From: Ophioderma brevispina
Taxonomy: Eukaryota > Echinodermata > Ophiuroidea > Amphilepidida > Ophiodermatidae
NCBI GenBank assembly: GCA_023653785.1
Contig: JAMKCH010002883.1
Span: forward strand, 18,501-82,500
Length of the DNA stretch: 64,000 nt
Direction of reading: 5' to 3'
A program made the translations under genes and the position numbers. The notes beneath the pieces were generated by a model. The model was not told the origin of the DNA. It saw only the letters and a program-made list of their open reading frames with translations, and did no database searches. Shown one piece after another: positions 21,305 to 33,842 of this stretch (the first letter of the stretch is position 1; every line of letters begins with the position of its first letter).

Positions 21305-24300
21305 TTGATGTCACTGATAACCAAGATAGGACAGTGTCCTGATCTGGTGAATCTAGGAATGATCTTTCTGGAGCAGCGGGATTGGATGTCCTCGGTGACT
21401 GTTGACAGGTCGGGAGAGGTAAACGCCCAATGAGTGCTTGAGTAGAAGGCAGGTGGACCCTTACTATCAAACTGCAGTTGGCGGTGTTAGAATAATCATT
21501 CTCCACCAGAACATAACATTTTTATCAACATATTATGTGCAGTGTCTACTTTTCAGCCACACGGGTGTATACAAATTAAGGCACACGGCTTACACAAGAG
21601 ATATTCAGTAGAAAACTAGATTAATATGGAATATAAATTTAAAGTCCATCAAAAGTTAGTTGTGTGTCACAAAGTTTGATCAAATAAAGTTAAAACTGTA
21701 GAATTGACAGCCAAATGGGTTTTATACAACATGTGAAGTATAATACACTTATGAAATGTAAATGTATGTACTGCAAAGCTATCTATATCGTAGAAGAAAT
21801 ACAGCAAAAGTTAATAAAAGTCTGAAAATTGGCGGCCATTTTGAATTTATGCAAATTAGTTATGCTTCCACCAATCAGGTTACGTATTTCTATATAACGT
21901 ATGAAGCATAATATACTTATTTAGTGTAAACATATTCATTTTAAGGGATGCAACAGTAATTTAGGACTAGCTATACAACAAAATGAATGTAAAAACATAT
22001 GAATTGGCGGCCATTTTGGATTTATGCAAATTAGGTGTACTTCCACCACTTGGATTTTTCTGGACTTTTAGTATGTCATTCTGGGGACCTTATAGAAATG
22101 CATTGTGGTGAAAAAAAAATCTATTGCAATTTTCTCCAAGTCATATCATATATTTCCCAGCCTAATAACTTATAGCTACTTGTTACTGGCTGGCTGCTGG
22201 CCCTGAGTCTTTCCAGTGAGCACTATTTATCTCACAGCTAAATTTACCAATATTTCTTATAATAATCATACACCATCATCATACATAAACATAACCTTGC
22301 ACTGATCAATTGGAATTCACATAAATGACATCATCTGCATTGCACTATCTTACATAAATAACATCATGGGAAACTCCCAAATTTTGCAATCTGTTTTGAT
22401 CTCAATGCATAAACAAGTTGACTCATTTTCTAAATTTAGCCTTTTGGGGAATTCCATTTCTTCTCTTGCACAATCTAGCTAGTAAATAACATCTGGTCTG
22501 ATCTCAATATAGCACAAGGGGAATTCCATAATAAACAAGTACTTTTTCCCGTGAGAAATCTTTTCTCAAATAAAATTGAGAAATAAAATAATATTTTAAT
22601 CACAAAATGGAGGCTAATATAACATCACTCACGCCTGATGCTTGGTGCACAGCACTAATCTCAGAGATGAGTGGTGCACAGTGATAAACTACAAATTTAT
22701 TGTGTCGAGCATTACATGGTTTAGGTCAACAACATTAACAGTTAGGCCTATAGTTTTATTGAACATATATGGTTATACAGGACCCTGGCTCATTAGTTAA
22801 CTTCCCGTTCAAGAAATACAAATACCTTTGTAGCACATGACATATTTTGAAAATTTCGTTATTTGTTTTTTAATTTTGTGACCTTTGACCCCAAACAAAG
22901 CATACTCTATGTACACCCGATGTCTTAACTATTGCTCTGTCTGTGTGAATTTGGTCATCAGAGGTCAAGAATCAGAGGTCACGAGAAAAGAAAGAAACAG
23001 CAAAACAATAAGTTAGGCGAAATGCCTAACTTTAATACTGGAATTTAGCCAAAAGAACACTAAGCAATAGACTTAGATTAGATATAATAATTATAATAAT
23101 ATAATAACAACAACAACTATAATACTAGCTAGAATTTCCCGGTTCTCGGCTTTTGCGCTCACTATATTCAAAGAATATAAGCTGTGGAGCACTGGATCAG
23201 AAGAAATATACAAATGAGCTCATTAATATGCATACCATCAACAGTTTGCATGAGTAAACATTGTGTTGTTACGACGTCTCGTGGGCGACAAGTCAGTAGA
23301 CCGTATTCAATATGACGTCAGCCACCAGACATGTTGGTGGACAAGATGCATACATTCCAGGACTACAATATATTAAGCTGTCAATCGATCCATGTTTAGC
23401 GATTGCACAGGGATCATTGACAGGTGAATGTATTGAAGTACTGGAATGCGTCTATCTTATCCACCAACATGGCTGGCTATTGAATACGGTCTATAAACAC
23501 AAACAAATGAGCCTTGTGCACAAATGATCTGAATTATAACAACACTGTTTTAATGTGATTTTAATCAGATTGATTGGTTCAAGAATTTGGAATGTCCAAA
23601 ACACAATTGCAATTCAATATTGATAAACTCAGTGTTAAGATCTTACAGTCTTACATACAAGTCCACTCAGATGTGACGACTTATGTCTGCAATTAAAAGA
23701 AGCGTTGCAGTTCAAAGATGACTTGTCCTCACAGCGAAGACTCCAAAATGACAGCATATAAATCCACGGGAAATAAACTCCATGTGAATCTTCTCAGTCC
23801 TCAGGATAACTTTGTCCAGCAGTTCAAGACGATAGGGTTGTCCCTTGGCGACACTAATATTCCACAGTATATCAGTCCAGGATATAATCACCACGATTTC
23901 CATATGTCGCAAATGTCCACTTTCAGGACCACAATTTGGAATCCTATTTTGATTCCCAGTACTTTTGGTTTCAAAGACGACGGCAGGATAATCATAGCTT
24001 TTCGCTCACGTGACATCAAAAAATATAATAAGTCCTGACACTAAGTACTGCACCAATGTACCCTTTTTTGGAGATTTTAATTAAACTACTGGCCAAGAGT
24101 CTTTCCAGTGAGCACTATTTATAATCTTACAGCTAGATTCCAAATATCTCTAATAATAATCATTACAGTATCATGCATAAACATATGCCTAACTCGGTCC
24201 AATTGGAACTCACATAAATGACATCTGCATTGCATCATTTTACATAAACGACATCATGGGAAACTACCTAATTTTGCAATCTGTTTTGCAAATATACAGC

Positions 24301-25826
24301 AGATGGAAAATCCCCGGCTAACTTATAGTAGCTCAATCTCTCACTTGTTGTAAACAACACCTGCATGATCTCAATATAGCACTAGAGGACTTCCATTTTC
24401 TCTTCCCTAATAAACAAGTACTTTTCCCGCGAGAAATCTTTTCTCAAATAAAATAGAGAAATAAAATAATATTTTAATCACAAAAAGGGGGATACTATAA
24501 CAGTGTTCACCACTACCCATGCACATACTAAATGTCATCAAAATTGGACTTTGTGTTCTGGTCAAGGGCCACATTTTTTGCTATTAGGCCAATCAAAACA
24601 AATATTCAAATGACCTCATTAATATGCATAATATCTCATCAACAGTTTGCATGAGTAGTACTTGTGTCCACCACTACGCACATAACAATTTGTCATCAAA
24701 ATTGGACTTTGCGTTCTGGTCAAGGTTCACTTTTTTGATATTAACCAATCAAAATGGATGCAAATTAGCTCATTAATATGCATATATACCATCAACAATT
24801 TGCATTAGTAATACTTGTGTACACCACTACCCACATACCAAGTTTGACAAAATTGGGGCTCACTTTTTTTTGGTAAAATTGTTGACGAGGGACATACATC
24901 ATACAGCTTACAACCGAACGCTAAGAGTGCCTCCAGCTAGAGGTGGCGGCCCACAATAATAATAATAATAATAGTAATAATAATGGCGCCTAATAATAAC
25001 AATCATAATAATAATAATAATATTGATAATAATAATAACAACAACATCCCACCGTAAATCCTCCATGTTCAACCCGAGGCCGCGCATTTGCTTCTTCTTG
25101 TATCCGATGTTTAAATAACCATTTCAGCATGTTGAACTTGGACGTTCGTTCCTTGCCCGGAACCATCTCCTCTAATCATCGTCTTGATGTGGTAGATAAG
25201 ATCCAAAATATACCTCCAGTAGTATTAGAAAACCAAACGGCAGTTCTGAAGTCGGTATACTCGGTTCCTTGTATCTTGGTTCGAAAAGTATTGAGTTACA
25301 AAAGACGAAGGCTCCAACAGTGCGAGAAGTAAAGATTGGAATCAGGAATTTGATAAGATAACGATCCTTCTGCAAGATCGGCTTCTATTCCCTCATGCTA
25401 CCGCATACACTTAAAACAGGAACCGAGAGATATACTCGAAGTAAGGCAACTTGACTGAAAAACTATAGTGGATAATTTGATATTAGGGTATACGGTCCAG
25501 TGTATCCACCCATTGGTTCCACTTGTAAATCGAGTTGATTTGATTTCAACCAGTTTACTTGGTAATTTGGAATACCTCGTCGGGAAATATGGACGCCGAC
25601 AGTTGGTTCAAGTGAGTAGCGCTGTCATTTGCAGTGTATCACAGTCGGAGTCAATTCAACTAATTCAGTTGGTTTGCCCAAGGACGAATGCTCTTCAAAT
25701 GTCACTGCCCTTGCACAATTAAAGCAAATACGAGTTCACAGACAATTGGGGCATATTTTCATAGCTTCACTCAATTTTCTTTAACGATGATATGAGGGTC
25801 AAGTAATTCATGACTTGAGCGGACAA
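21305..25826. other. Non-coding part of duplication copy 2
   Basis: Repeats the content of 12754-17280 with few changes. It has about 22 extra bases near 22560 (TCTTTTCTCAAATAAAATTG) and a shortened T/A tract near 22690. No separate genes. Confidence 0.6.
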
Positions 25827-26976
25827 GCGAATACGGTATAAATGAAAAGCTTTGAGATAGTCAACAAATTGCATTTTTAAATTTGTTCATGATGCATGAA
25901 ATTTTGATGATTTATCATACAGGTTGTCATTTTCTTTGGAAGGGATTCCAAATATCACGATGGTCTGGGTGTGTTTTTGTGACCTTCCCTTTATGATAAA
26001 AGCCTAATTTGATTACTTCGCATCTCTGTATGTTGACAAATAAAGGCAAAGAAAAATTTGAATTTTAGATGCGCTCTGTTTTCCTTTTTTATTTTAAAGG
26101 TAATTTTGAAGCCTGGAAACTGATTTTTGCGAATGTTGTGTCTTCAGAACTGAAGTTTTAATTTTACTCAATTGGGAGGCCCGGAAACTGATTTTTGCAA
26201 ATGTTGTGTCTTATGAACTGAAATTTTATTTTGACTAAATTGGGAATTGAAATTTTTGCGAAATAATAGGTTGTAAACCTGAAAAAAAAACACCAAATTT
26301 GGCTAAGAAGTTAAACGTTTGGGATCTTTTTACTCCAAAGTGGGGTCTTAATAACTGAAGCGTGTTGGAACTTGGGGTTTGGGGTTTGAAAAACCGCATA
26401 AGAGATGTGAAAATGAGGAAGGGGTTTGACCATCGCACATACTGATTTAAGGTCATTTCCCCTCAGCCTGACATTATCCCTCCTTTTCTGGCGCTGCCAT
26501 AATGAAAGTGCACGATAGAAATTAGAACAGAAATTGAAGAATCTCGTCCACTAATAATAGTCACCACATGAATCTTTGCACTGTCTGGTTGTCGCAAAAA
26601 AAGCAAGCATCAATTTCCATCCAATCCAATTCCAATTGATCAAGCGAAAGCAGAAATGACGTACAAATAAGACCAATTATTTCCATTCATTGATCCAAGA
26701 TGTCTGCTTCGGAGACTTCCAAGAAGTCTGACCCGAGAAGTCTATTTCACTGTCGGTACTCTTATAATTGAGAACATGGCGATTTGGTAATTCAGAAAAC
26801 TCCTTGCATTAAAGAATCATCCTTTTGAGAAAATGTGCGAACCAATATATATCCATGGGAAACGGTACAATATGACACTGTGACCTGCATTGATGTAGCA
26901 ATATGACTCTTGTATTGATGACTAAGAGTGCCATGCATATCCAAATTACTGACCACCAACATGCAGGCAGCTAAAA
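25827..26976 (+). repeat. Contig end overlapping 26997-28050
   Basis: This 1.15-kb stretch, from GCGAATACGGTATAAATG to GCAGGCAGCTAAAA, is repeated directly after a 20-A block at 26997-28050 with a few percent difference and a roughly 85-bp indel. The suffix of one side equals the prefix of the other, as expected of two unmerged alleles. Confidence 0.85.
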
Positions 26977-26996
26977 AAAAAAAAAAAAAAAAAAAA
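26977..26996. other. Probable assembly gap filler (20 A)
   Basis: The flank ends CTAAAA in the other copies, so 24 A here means exactly 20 surplus A. The run joins a contig suffix to a repeat of itself. Confidence 0.8.
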
Positions 26997-28494
26997 GCGA
27001 ATACGGTATAAATGAAAAGCTTTGAGATAGTCAACAAATTGCATTTTTAAATTTGTTCATGATGCATGAAATTTTGATGATTTATCATACAGGTTGTCAT
27101 TTTCTTTGGAAGGAGTTCCAAATATCACGATGGTCTGGGTGTGTTTTTGTGACCTTCCATTTATGAAGATAAGAGCCTAATTTGATTACTTCGCATCTCT
27201 GTATGTTGACAAATAAAAGCAAAGAAAGATTTTGAATTTTAGATGCGTTCTGTTTTCCGGTTTTATTTTAAAGGTAATTTTGAAGCCTGGAAACTGATTT
27301 TTGCGAATGTTGTGTCTTCAGAACTGAAGTTTTAATTTTACTCAATTGGGAATTGAAATTTTTGCGAAATAATAGGTTGTAAACCTGAAAAAAATACCAA
27401 ATTTAGCTAAGAAGTTAAACGTTTGGGATCTTTTTACTCCAAAGTTGGAACCTGGGGTTTGAAAAACCGCATAAGAGATGTGAAAATGAGGAAGGGGTTT
27501 GACCATCGCACATACTGATTTAAGGTAATTTCCCCTCACCCTGACATTATCCCTCCTTTTCTGGCGCTGCCATAATGAAACGGCATGATAGAAATTAGAA
27601 CAAAAATTGAAGGATCTCGTCCACTGATAATAGTCACCACATGAATCTTTGCACTGTCTGGTTGTCGCAAAAAAAATCAAGCATCAATTTCCATCCAATC
27701 CAATTCTAATTGATCAAGCGAAAGCAGAAATGACGTACAAATAAGACCAATTATTTCCATTCATTGATCCGAGATGTCTGCTTCGGAGACTTCCAAGAAG
27801 TCTAATCCGAGAAGTCTATTTCACTGTCGGTACTCTAATAATTGAGAACATGGCGATTTGGTAATTCAGAAAACTCCTTGCATTAAAGAATCATCCTTTT
27901 GAGAAAATGTGCGAACCAATATATATCCATGGGAAACGGTACAATATGACACTGTGACCTGCATTGATGTAGCAATATGACTCTTGTATTGATGACTAAG
28001 AGTGCCATGCATATCCAAATTACTGACCACCAACATGCAGGCAGCTAAAAGCTCGACAGGTAGATACAACAGAGTTGGTCATTAGCCACATTCTCGTTGC
28101 CATTTTGTCGGTTACATTAACCTGCGACCCAGTAAAATGTTCGCTGTAAGAATTTTTGATACTCGCATGCAAAAAAAGTTTACATTCATCATACTACTGG
28201 ATAGAGCCTGCTGATCGAGCAAGTGATTGTAAGTAGTCAGTGTGTTGTATGTGTGTGAGAATGAGTGAGAACAAGTGAGATATCGAGGGTTTAGGGCAAA
28301 AAAAGCACCATCTGCAAAAGCTGCCGGGTGTTAGATTTAGCAGGTATAACACTTAATAAGAACACAACTGACAAATGGCAGCTATTGCATATGGGAGCCT
28401 TCTTGCAGTAAACATTGACGTAATCATCTCTGGGTTGCAGGTATATGGCTTATTAATGAAGCAAAATGTTTGCACGGATTGGACTCATTTCGAA

Positions 28495-28708
28495 ATAAAA
28501 TAGCATTCTAAATTTAATCAAAAGTGAAAAAAGATTCGCCTTTTTTATTTTTTTTATATTAGTACAGTGATCATGACGATATTGAAAAACAACCTAACCA
28601 TCATTCAATGGCTGTCAAAAAAGAGCTTTATTAAGTGTGAAAGGATCAACGTTCATTTCCGATTAAATATACCCAAGTCTCCAAGGTATTAATAACTTAT
28701 TGAAAATG
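28495..28708. other. Short unique stretch after the duplication
   Basis: T-rich non-coding DNA. No feature. Confidence 0.4.
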
Positions 28709-29258
28709 AATACGTTCGCATAGACGTCATAGAAATAACGCCCAAGCCTATACTAGAGTACACACTGAAATGTCGACAAATGTGTAAAATTCTTAAATTC
28801 CCCTCTCCCAAACGCGACACTTCTTTCTCAGCAAGTGAAGTATTAACAACAAACCCAACTCCAAGCTAGAAAACGCTGAACTTCAATTTAGTGTTATCAG
28901 GAAAAGTAATTAATTTATAATATCTTACCAGCACGGCAACTTGACAATAACAAGTGTAGAACAGTGTACTCACTGAAAACATTGTTATAGAAACAACCAT
29001 TGAATTGCAGGAGTGACTTTAAAAAATAATCTCGTTGACCGGGTAAACATATTAAGTATATCACTGTGACTACACAGTGCTTGTATGCATGCATAGCATT
29101 GAATTGAATAGCCCGCGCATCAAGAATCCCAGCAGTCATCATCCTGTCCCCCGATAGCATGGTAGCCAAAATTGAGAAGCCCATAGAAATTCTTCTGTGT
29201 TAATACACCGTAGCGCACACATTCATCAGCTTCAGTGTTTCTGCAAAACTTCAAGTTA
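28709..29258 (+). repeat. Allelic overlap with 29821-30393
   Basis: From AATACGTTCGCA to CTGCAAAACTTCAAGTTA this matches 29821-30393 with scattered substitutions and small indels. The alignment stops exactly at the TA where the mariner begins on this side. Confidence 0.8.
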
Positions 29259-29800
29259 CGAGGGGTGATTGATAAGTTCTAAGCCTAAGGTAGAAAGAGA
29301 TATGCTACAAAGTCCAAATTTACACCGTCTACAGTTTTATTCTTCAAATGAAATTTCCATAAGTTTCATGTGTGTATATCTGTTCTATTTTTAACTTGCA
29401 GGTAATCAAACATTGAGAGTTTTGCCGAACCTATTGAAGCAATTACGCGAGAAAATTATACGCGAGAAAATACGCGAGAAAAGGTTGAGGAGTTCCTTTT
29501 TCATCTTTGGGAAGAGATAGTAGTCAGACGGTGCCAAATCGGGTGAATAGGCTGGATGTTCTACCAGACTGAAGCCACACTGATGGAGTTGCAATCATGG
29601 CTATACCATAGACTTATGGACTGTGGCATTGTCATGATAGAAGAGCACCCCCGATGTCAGCTTTACTCTCCTCATCTTTTTAATTTTCTCGCGTATGCTT
29701 CAATAGGTCCGACAAAACTCTCAATGTTTGATTACCTGCAAGTTAAAAAATAGAACAGATATAAACATGAAACTTCTGGAATTTTCATTTGAAGAATGAA
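29259..29800. mobile_element. Mariner-family element, cut by contig end
   Basis: It begins CGAGGGGTGATTGATAAGTT after TA, the same terminus as the complete element at 45093-45628. The right TIR is missing because the sequence runs into the 20-A block. Sub-terminal inverted repeats (GTAATCAAACATTGAG and its complement) lie at 29401 and 29732. Between them the body is inverted relative to the copy at 45093-45628. The other allele shows the empty TA site at 30392-30393, so this insertion is probably polymorphic. Confidence 0.85.
29430..29660 (-). pseudogene. Mariner transposase fragment (D34D region)
   Basis: Read on the minus strand, the fragment gives HDNATVHKS followed, after a stop, by QCGFSLVEHPAYSPDLAPSD and then YYLFPKMKKEL. 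HDNA carries the second catalytic Asp. PDLAPSDYYLFP carries the third (the D34D signature of mariner) and the conserved YSPDLAPSDY/FLF block. The N-terminal DNA-binding part and first Asp are absent. This is an internally deleted, inactive derivative that needs a transposase from elsewhere to move. Confidence 0.85.
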
Positions 29801-29820
29801 AAAAAAAAAAAAAAAAAAAA
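29801..29820. other. Probable assembly gap filler (20 A)
   Basis: The run is 24 A. Flanking homologues account for about four of these, leaving 20 surplus A between a contig that ends inside a mariner and a contig that re-reads from 28709. Confidence 0.75.
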
Positions 29821-30393
29821 AATACGTTCGCACAGACGTCACCCTACATATACATGTAAAATAGAAACGCCCAAGCCTATATCAGAGTACGCACTGAAAT
29901 GTCGACAAATGCATATTTCTTAAAATTCCCCCAAAACGCGACACTTCTTTCTCAGCAAATGAAGTATATTATTAACAACAAACCCAACATCAAGATATAA
30001 AACACCGAATTTCAATCTAGCTTTATCAGAAAAAGTAATTTATTTATAATATCTTACCACTTTCAGCACGGCAACTTGACAATAATAAGTGTAGAACAGT
30101 GTACTCACTGAAAACATTGTTATAGAAACAACCATTGAATTGCAGGAGTGACTTTAAAAAATAATCTCGTTGACCGGGTAAACATATTAAGTATATCACT
30201 GTGACTACACAGTGCTTGTATGCATGCATAGCATTGAATTGAATAGCCCGCGCATCAAGAATCCCAGCAGTCATCATCCTGTCCCCCGATAGCATGGTAG
30301 CCTAAATTGAGAAGCCCATAGAAATTCTTCAGTGCTAATAAACAGTAGTGGACACATTCATCAGCTTCAGTGTTTCTGCAAAACTTCAAGTTA
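29821..30393 (+). repeat. Allelic overlap with 28709-29258, mariner-free
   Basis: Same sequence as 28709-29258 with small differences. It continues past the TA at 30392-30393 into ACTACCTTTTGG with no mariner, so it is the empty-site allele. Confidence 0.8.
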
Positions 30394-30794
30394 ACTACCT
30401 TTTGGTTTGCATTTAATGTTATCAATAAGGGGGCACCCTGCATAACACAAAGGAAATGAATGGTGAAAAAATAAGGAATCTAAAGGAATAGCAATGAAAT
30501 AATGCAACCTATTCTCTGCAAAGGCCAGTGTGTAGAAACATTGACTCTACCACAAAAGTTGTTGCTTTTCAGAAACACATAAGGTATCAACACACTCCCT
30601 TTTTCCAAAAATGACGTTTTCAGAAAAGTGGCACTGCAGAACATAGAGTTAAAAAAAAATAAGTGTCCTAAGTTTCCTAAAAGTCAAGCACATTTCGTTG
30701 CATAACTTCATTTAGAACTGGATGATTGGAATATTTTAAAAAGTTTTGAGAAGAGGAATAATTTGGTTGTGGCACAAAAGTTATTGCTTTTACA
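30394..30794. other. Non-coding stretch
   Basis: Contains TATCAACACACTCC...ATGACGTTTTCAG (30577-30625), which recurs on the far side of the composite element at 33862-33909. No gene. Confidence 0.45.
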
Positions 30795-30918
30795 CTCTAA
30801 AAACGTGTTTAGAAATTCTGGACAAACTTGTGTTTAGATGGGTTAACGTTTAGCATTTAAACACAAAACTTGTGTTAAGATGTGTTTAAATACTAAACGT
30901 TTAGCATTTAAACACATA
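30795..30918 (+). mobile_element. Left part of a split TIR element (CTCTAAAAACGTGTTTA)
   Basis: It starts CTCTAAAAACGTGTTTA, the inverse of the right end at 33842. The last ~85 bp (from 30833, TTTAGATGGGTTAACG) are repeated directly at the start of the right part, with the retrotransposon in between. Confidence 0.7.
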
Positions 30919-31514
30919 ACTTATTTTTTATTTTATTTCTCAGATTTGTTTTTGTCTCTTCACAAAACATGTATACAAAATTAACAGATGATAAACCTTT
31001 ATATATAGATAACCATATATATTATGTACGGAGATGAACTATTTGGTTGTATACAAATAATAAAGTAGTACTTAGGAACTATGGTTAAATGAAAACATTT
31101 TCCAAAAGTAATGATAAAAGTAATAATATTTCAGATAAACACTACAAAGCAGTATTCCGGAATGCATACATGGTGAAGGGACGAGGACACTGCTAAACGC
31201 GAGGCGTGAGGTCACAATGCCCTCTACAAAAAGGGTAAAAAAATGAAAAAGTTACTAGAGATATGACTTAAATACGAAAGACAAGGGGGAGGGGGGAGAC
31301 GAGACAAAATATAAAGGACAGGGACAAACTAGGGACAAACATGATGTCTGACAGGTATTAAGAATGAAATGAAAGTCAATGATGAGATACGAAAGAAGAG
31401 GGGGAAAGGAGAAGAAAGACATACATATAGAAGTTAAGTCATCTACAGCATCAATAGCTAGGGCCTTGAGATTTGAGAGGTATACTAGCAGGGGATGTAG
31501 TGTAAGAGTGTGCG

Positions 31515-32400
31515 CTTCCGGATAAAATTGTGAACTTTTGTCCACACAAGTACTTTGGCATTGATAATCCATAAAATTGATGGAAGCACTTGCCAAACCC
31601 CCCCCCCCCTTAAGGGCCCCAGGCGTTGGGTTTCAAGGTTATACAGGGGTTCAAAAATTTAAAAGTTGTGGGTGTCGAAAAAGCACACAATGGTGTTTGT
31701 ATGGTCACAAGGGTTCAAAAACGGTATAGTGTACACATCTATGCTTATAGTTCCGGAGTTATCGCGTAAAAACACGGTAAAAATGGTGAAAAAGTTTAAT
31801 TTTGGTGTGCACATGGGTCAAAAGTAAAAGTGCTGTGATTCAGTAATATGTGGTGCAAATTGTTTCCTAGCTTAAGGGATTGAAAAATAACGAATAGTTT
31901 GCCTTATCTGGTTATGCTTAGTTTTCACCGTTATCAAACAAAATAGGTCACAGGTCATAGATCAATAGCTGCCAATAGCTTATGACTTTATTCGCCATTT
32001 GGTTAATAACAGACACGTAAGATAGTCAAAACGATTCCTATATTTCATGCTATAGCTAAACCAACAATGTGAACCACATTTTACAAAAATTGGAGCACTT
32101 TTAATTTTTGACCCCTGTACAAACCCAAATTGACTTTTTACATTTTTACAGTGTTACCCCCATAATTCCTAAACTATAAGTTCAAGGTAGTATAAACTAT
32201 ACCTTTTTTGCATCCTTGTAACCAGATCATGAATCATGGTGTGCTTTTCAACACATAGGAACATTTTAAAAATTTTACCCCTGTGTAACCTTGAAATCCA
32301 AGCTGGGGGCCATGAAGGGGGTGTGGCAAGTGCTTCCATCAATTTTTTTGTTATCAATGAATAAAGTAATTGTATACCAAAATTCACAATTTATCCGGAT
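31515..32400. mobile_element. TIR element nested in the retrotransposon
   Basis: Inverted arms of about 130 bp contain ATCCGGATAAAATTGTGA, AATTGATGGAAGCACTTGCC and CAAGGTTATACAGGGGT on the left, and their complements at 32270-32400 on the right. Inner halves share GGTATAGTTTG-type blocks with elements at 36654-37897, 41560-41740 and 59096-59575, which defines one family. There is no transposase. Poly-C at 31600 is part of the left arm. Confidence 0.75.
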
Positions 32401-32489
32401 TTTGCACAACTCACATACAGAGCGCTTCACTACAGTCCCCATATACTGGCAAGAAAACAGTGTTGGTTCGGTATATAAAGGGGTCGGTA

Positions 32490-33711
32490 GCATGGCTGGT
32501 ATATAGTGTGAGAAAAGAGTGTCAATGTCGAAGAAGTCTCAGAGCTAGATCCGGTGGAAGAAGATGGTGGTGATACTGGTACATAAAAAAAGGCAAGTTG
32601 AAGTTGGTAGATGTCGCCGCACTTTAAGCGTAGAAAAAAGAAATGAAAAGAGGATCAGTGTGGGCAAGCCAGAGAGAAATAGTACAGGTACGGATGCGCG
32701 TTTTGAAGAAGAAAGACAGAGTCAAGACTAGAGTGTTAGGATAAGTCCAGATCAGTGCACCATATGACAGATAGGGAAGAATGAGAGAATTGTAATGAGT
32801 CTTAAGAATGCTGGGGAAGATAAGACGCACCTTACGAATCCACCAATGTATTTTGGATACAAACTATTTTAGATACATGCTGTGTATTGGAATTCCAGGA
32901 AATATTAAAGTCAATTATAGGCCAAGGGATTTGGTTGTGTCAACCTGATGATTGGAGTATCGTCAATTGATTGTAATGCCAATTTTAGGTGTATTACTAT
33001 GTTTATTTTTAAAATCATATAATAGTCTGTATTTATTTAGAGAATTTTATTTAGTTTTAAAACCAGTTATATATTTGTTTAAGTTTCAGTGTTAAGTGTT
33101 ATTTCCTCAATTTTAAGCGTGTCTGGAAGGAAAATAAAATATTTGTGTCATCTGCAATAAAATAAACTGTGGAATTTTAGAACAGAGGGGTAAATCGTTA
33201 TGTAAAGTAGAATAAGAGGGTCCGCCAAGTATGAGCCCCTGCGGAACTCGCACGTAATCTGACATGGGTCAGAGATGGTGTTGTTGTAAATCACCGTTGA
33301 TATCTGCCATTCAAGTAGCTTCTCATCCAGTCATTGGCAAGGCCTAATACCATAATCATAAAGTTTGGATAAAATAATTTCGTGGTTGATGGTATCAAAG
33401 CCTTGGCTTACATCAAGAACACCGATTGTAATGTCGTCTTGTTATCTAAGAATTTTGTGCAATAGTTGCAATACAAATTGTTGATTGCCATAAAAGTAGA
33501 TCTCGTGGGCTAAAGCCAAATTGGTGAGAAGTAGAAAGGGGGGGGGGGGGGGGTGTTATTTTTGTGATAAAGTTAATAAGCGGACATACACAACTTTTTC
33601 AAGAAGTTTCTCAAAGTTGGCAAATAGATATAGTCCTATAGTTTGAGAAGTCATGTTTGTCACCCGCCTTAAAAATAGGTCACATTGGCAATCTTGGCTA
33701 AACTTTGGTGG
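32490..33711 (-). pseudogene. Non-LTR RT remnant (CR1/jockey-like)
   Basis: Minus-strand reading with frame changes gives FSNYRTISI and EKLLEKVVYVRLL (33640-33580), NQFGFSP, then GVLDVSQGFDTINHEI (first palm Asp as FD), ANDWMRSYLNGRYQ, ITCEFRRGSYLADPLIL (a decayed PQGS block) and finally HYNSLILPYLSYGALIW with LAHTDPLF, the usual C-terminal part of these RTs. No intact YADD block is readable. A poly-C run at 33538-33553 on the opposite strand interrupts the frame. The identification is firm at superfamily level only. Confidence 0.8.
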
Positions 33712-33842
33712 TTTAGATGGGTTAACGTTTAGCATTTAAACACAAAACTTGTGTTAGATGTGGTTTAAATACTAAACGTTAAGCCATCTAAACACAAGTT
33801 TGTGTTTAAATGCTAAACCAAATTTAAACACGTTTTTTAGAG
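33712..33842 (+). mobile_element. Right part of the split TIR element
   Basis: It starts TTTAGATGGGTTAACG, like 30833, and ends AAACACGTTTTTTAGAG, the inverse of the left tip. Joined at the shared 75 bp, the two parts would give a palindromic ~180-bp element. Confidence 0.7.

Larger units (their letters stand above)
18861..28494 (+). repeat. Tandem duplication, copy 2 (includes an extra 1.05-kb overlap)
   Basis: Repeats 10311-18860 in the same orientation. The length excess comes from 26997-28050, which re-reads 25827-26976 after a 20-A block. Removing that overlap leaves about 8.56 kb, equal to copy 1. The outer junction at 28494 (TTTCGAA then ATAAAATAGC) and the inner junction at 18860 share only a few A residues of microhomology. 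Confidence 0.9.
30919..33711 (-). mobile_element. CR1/jockey-like retrotransposon inserted in the split TIR element
   Basis: The minus-strand 3' end at about 30920 has an A/T-rich tail (AAATAAAATAAAAAATAAG). The 5' end at 33711 lies in RT block 1, so the element is 5'-truncated. The body carries RT homology from 33711 to about 32490 and is interrupted by a TIR element at about 31515-32400. Direct repeats of about 75-85 bp flank it (30833-30918 and 33712-33790), which would be an unusually long target-site duplication. Confidence 0.7.

Noticed and set aside
30044..30443. Minus-strand frames partly shared by both alleles (also 28915-29184)
   Set aside because: Allelic differences include many that change residues, and I recognise no domain. 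Conservation reflects recent allelic origin only.
31255..31596. 113-codon minus-strand frame
   Set aside because: Crosses the boundary of a nested TIR element and is mostly low-complexity.
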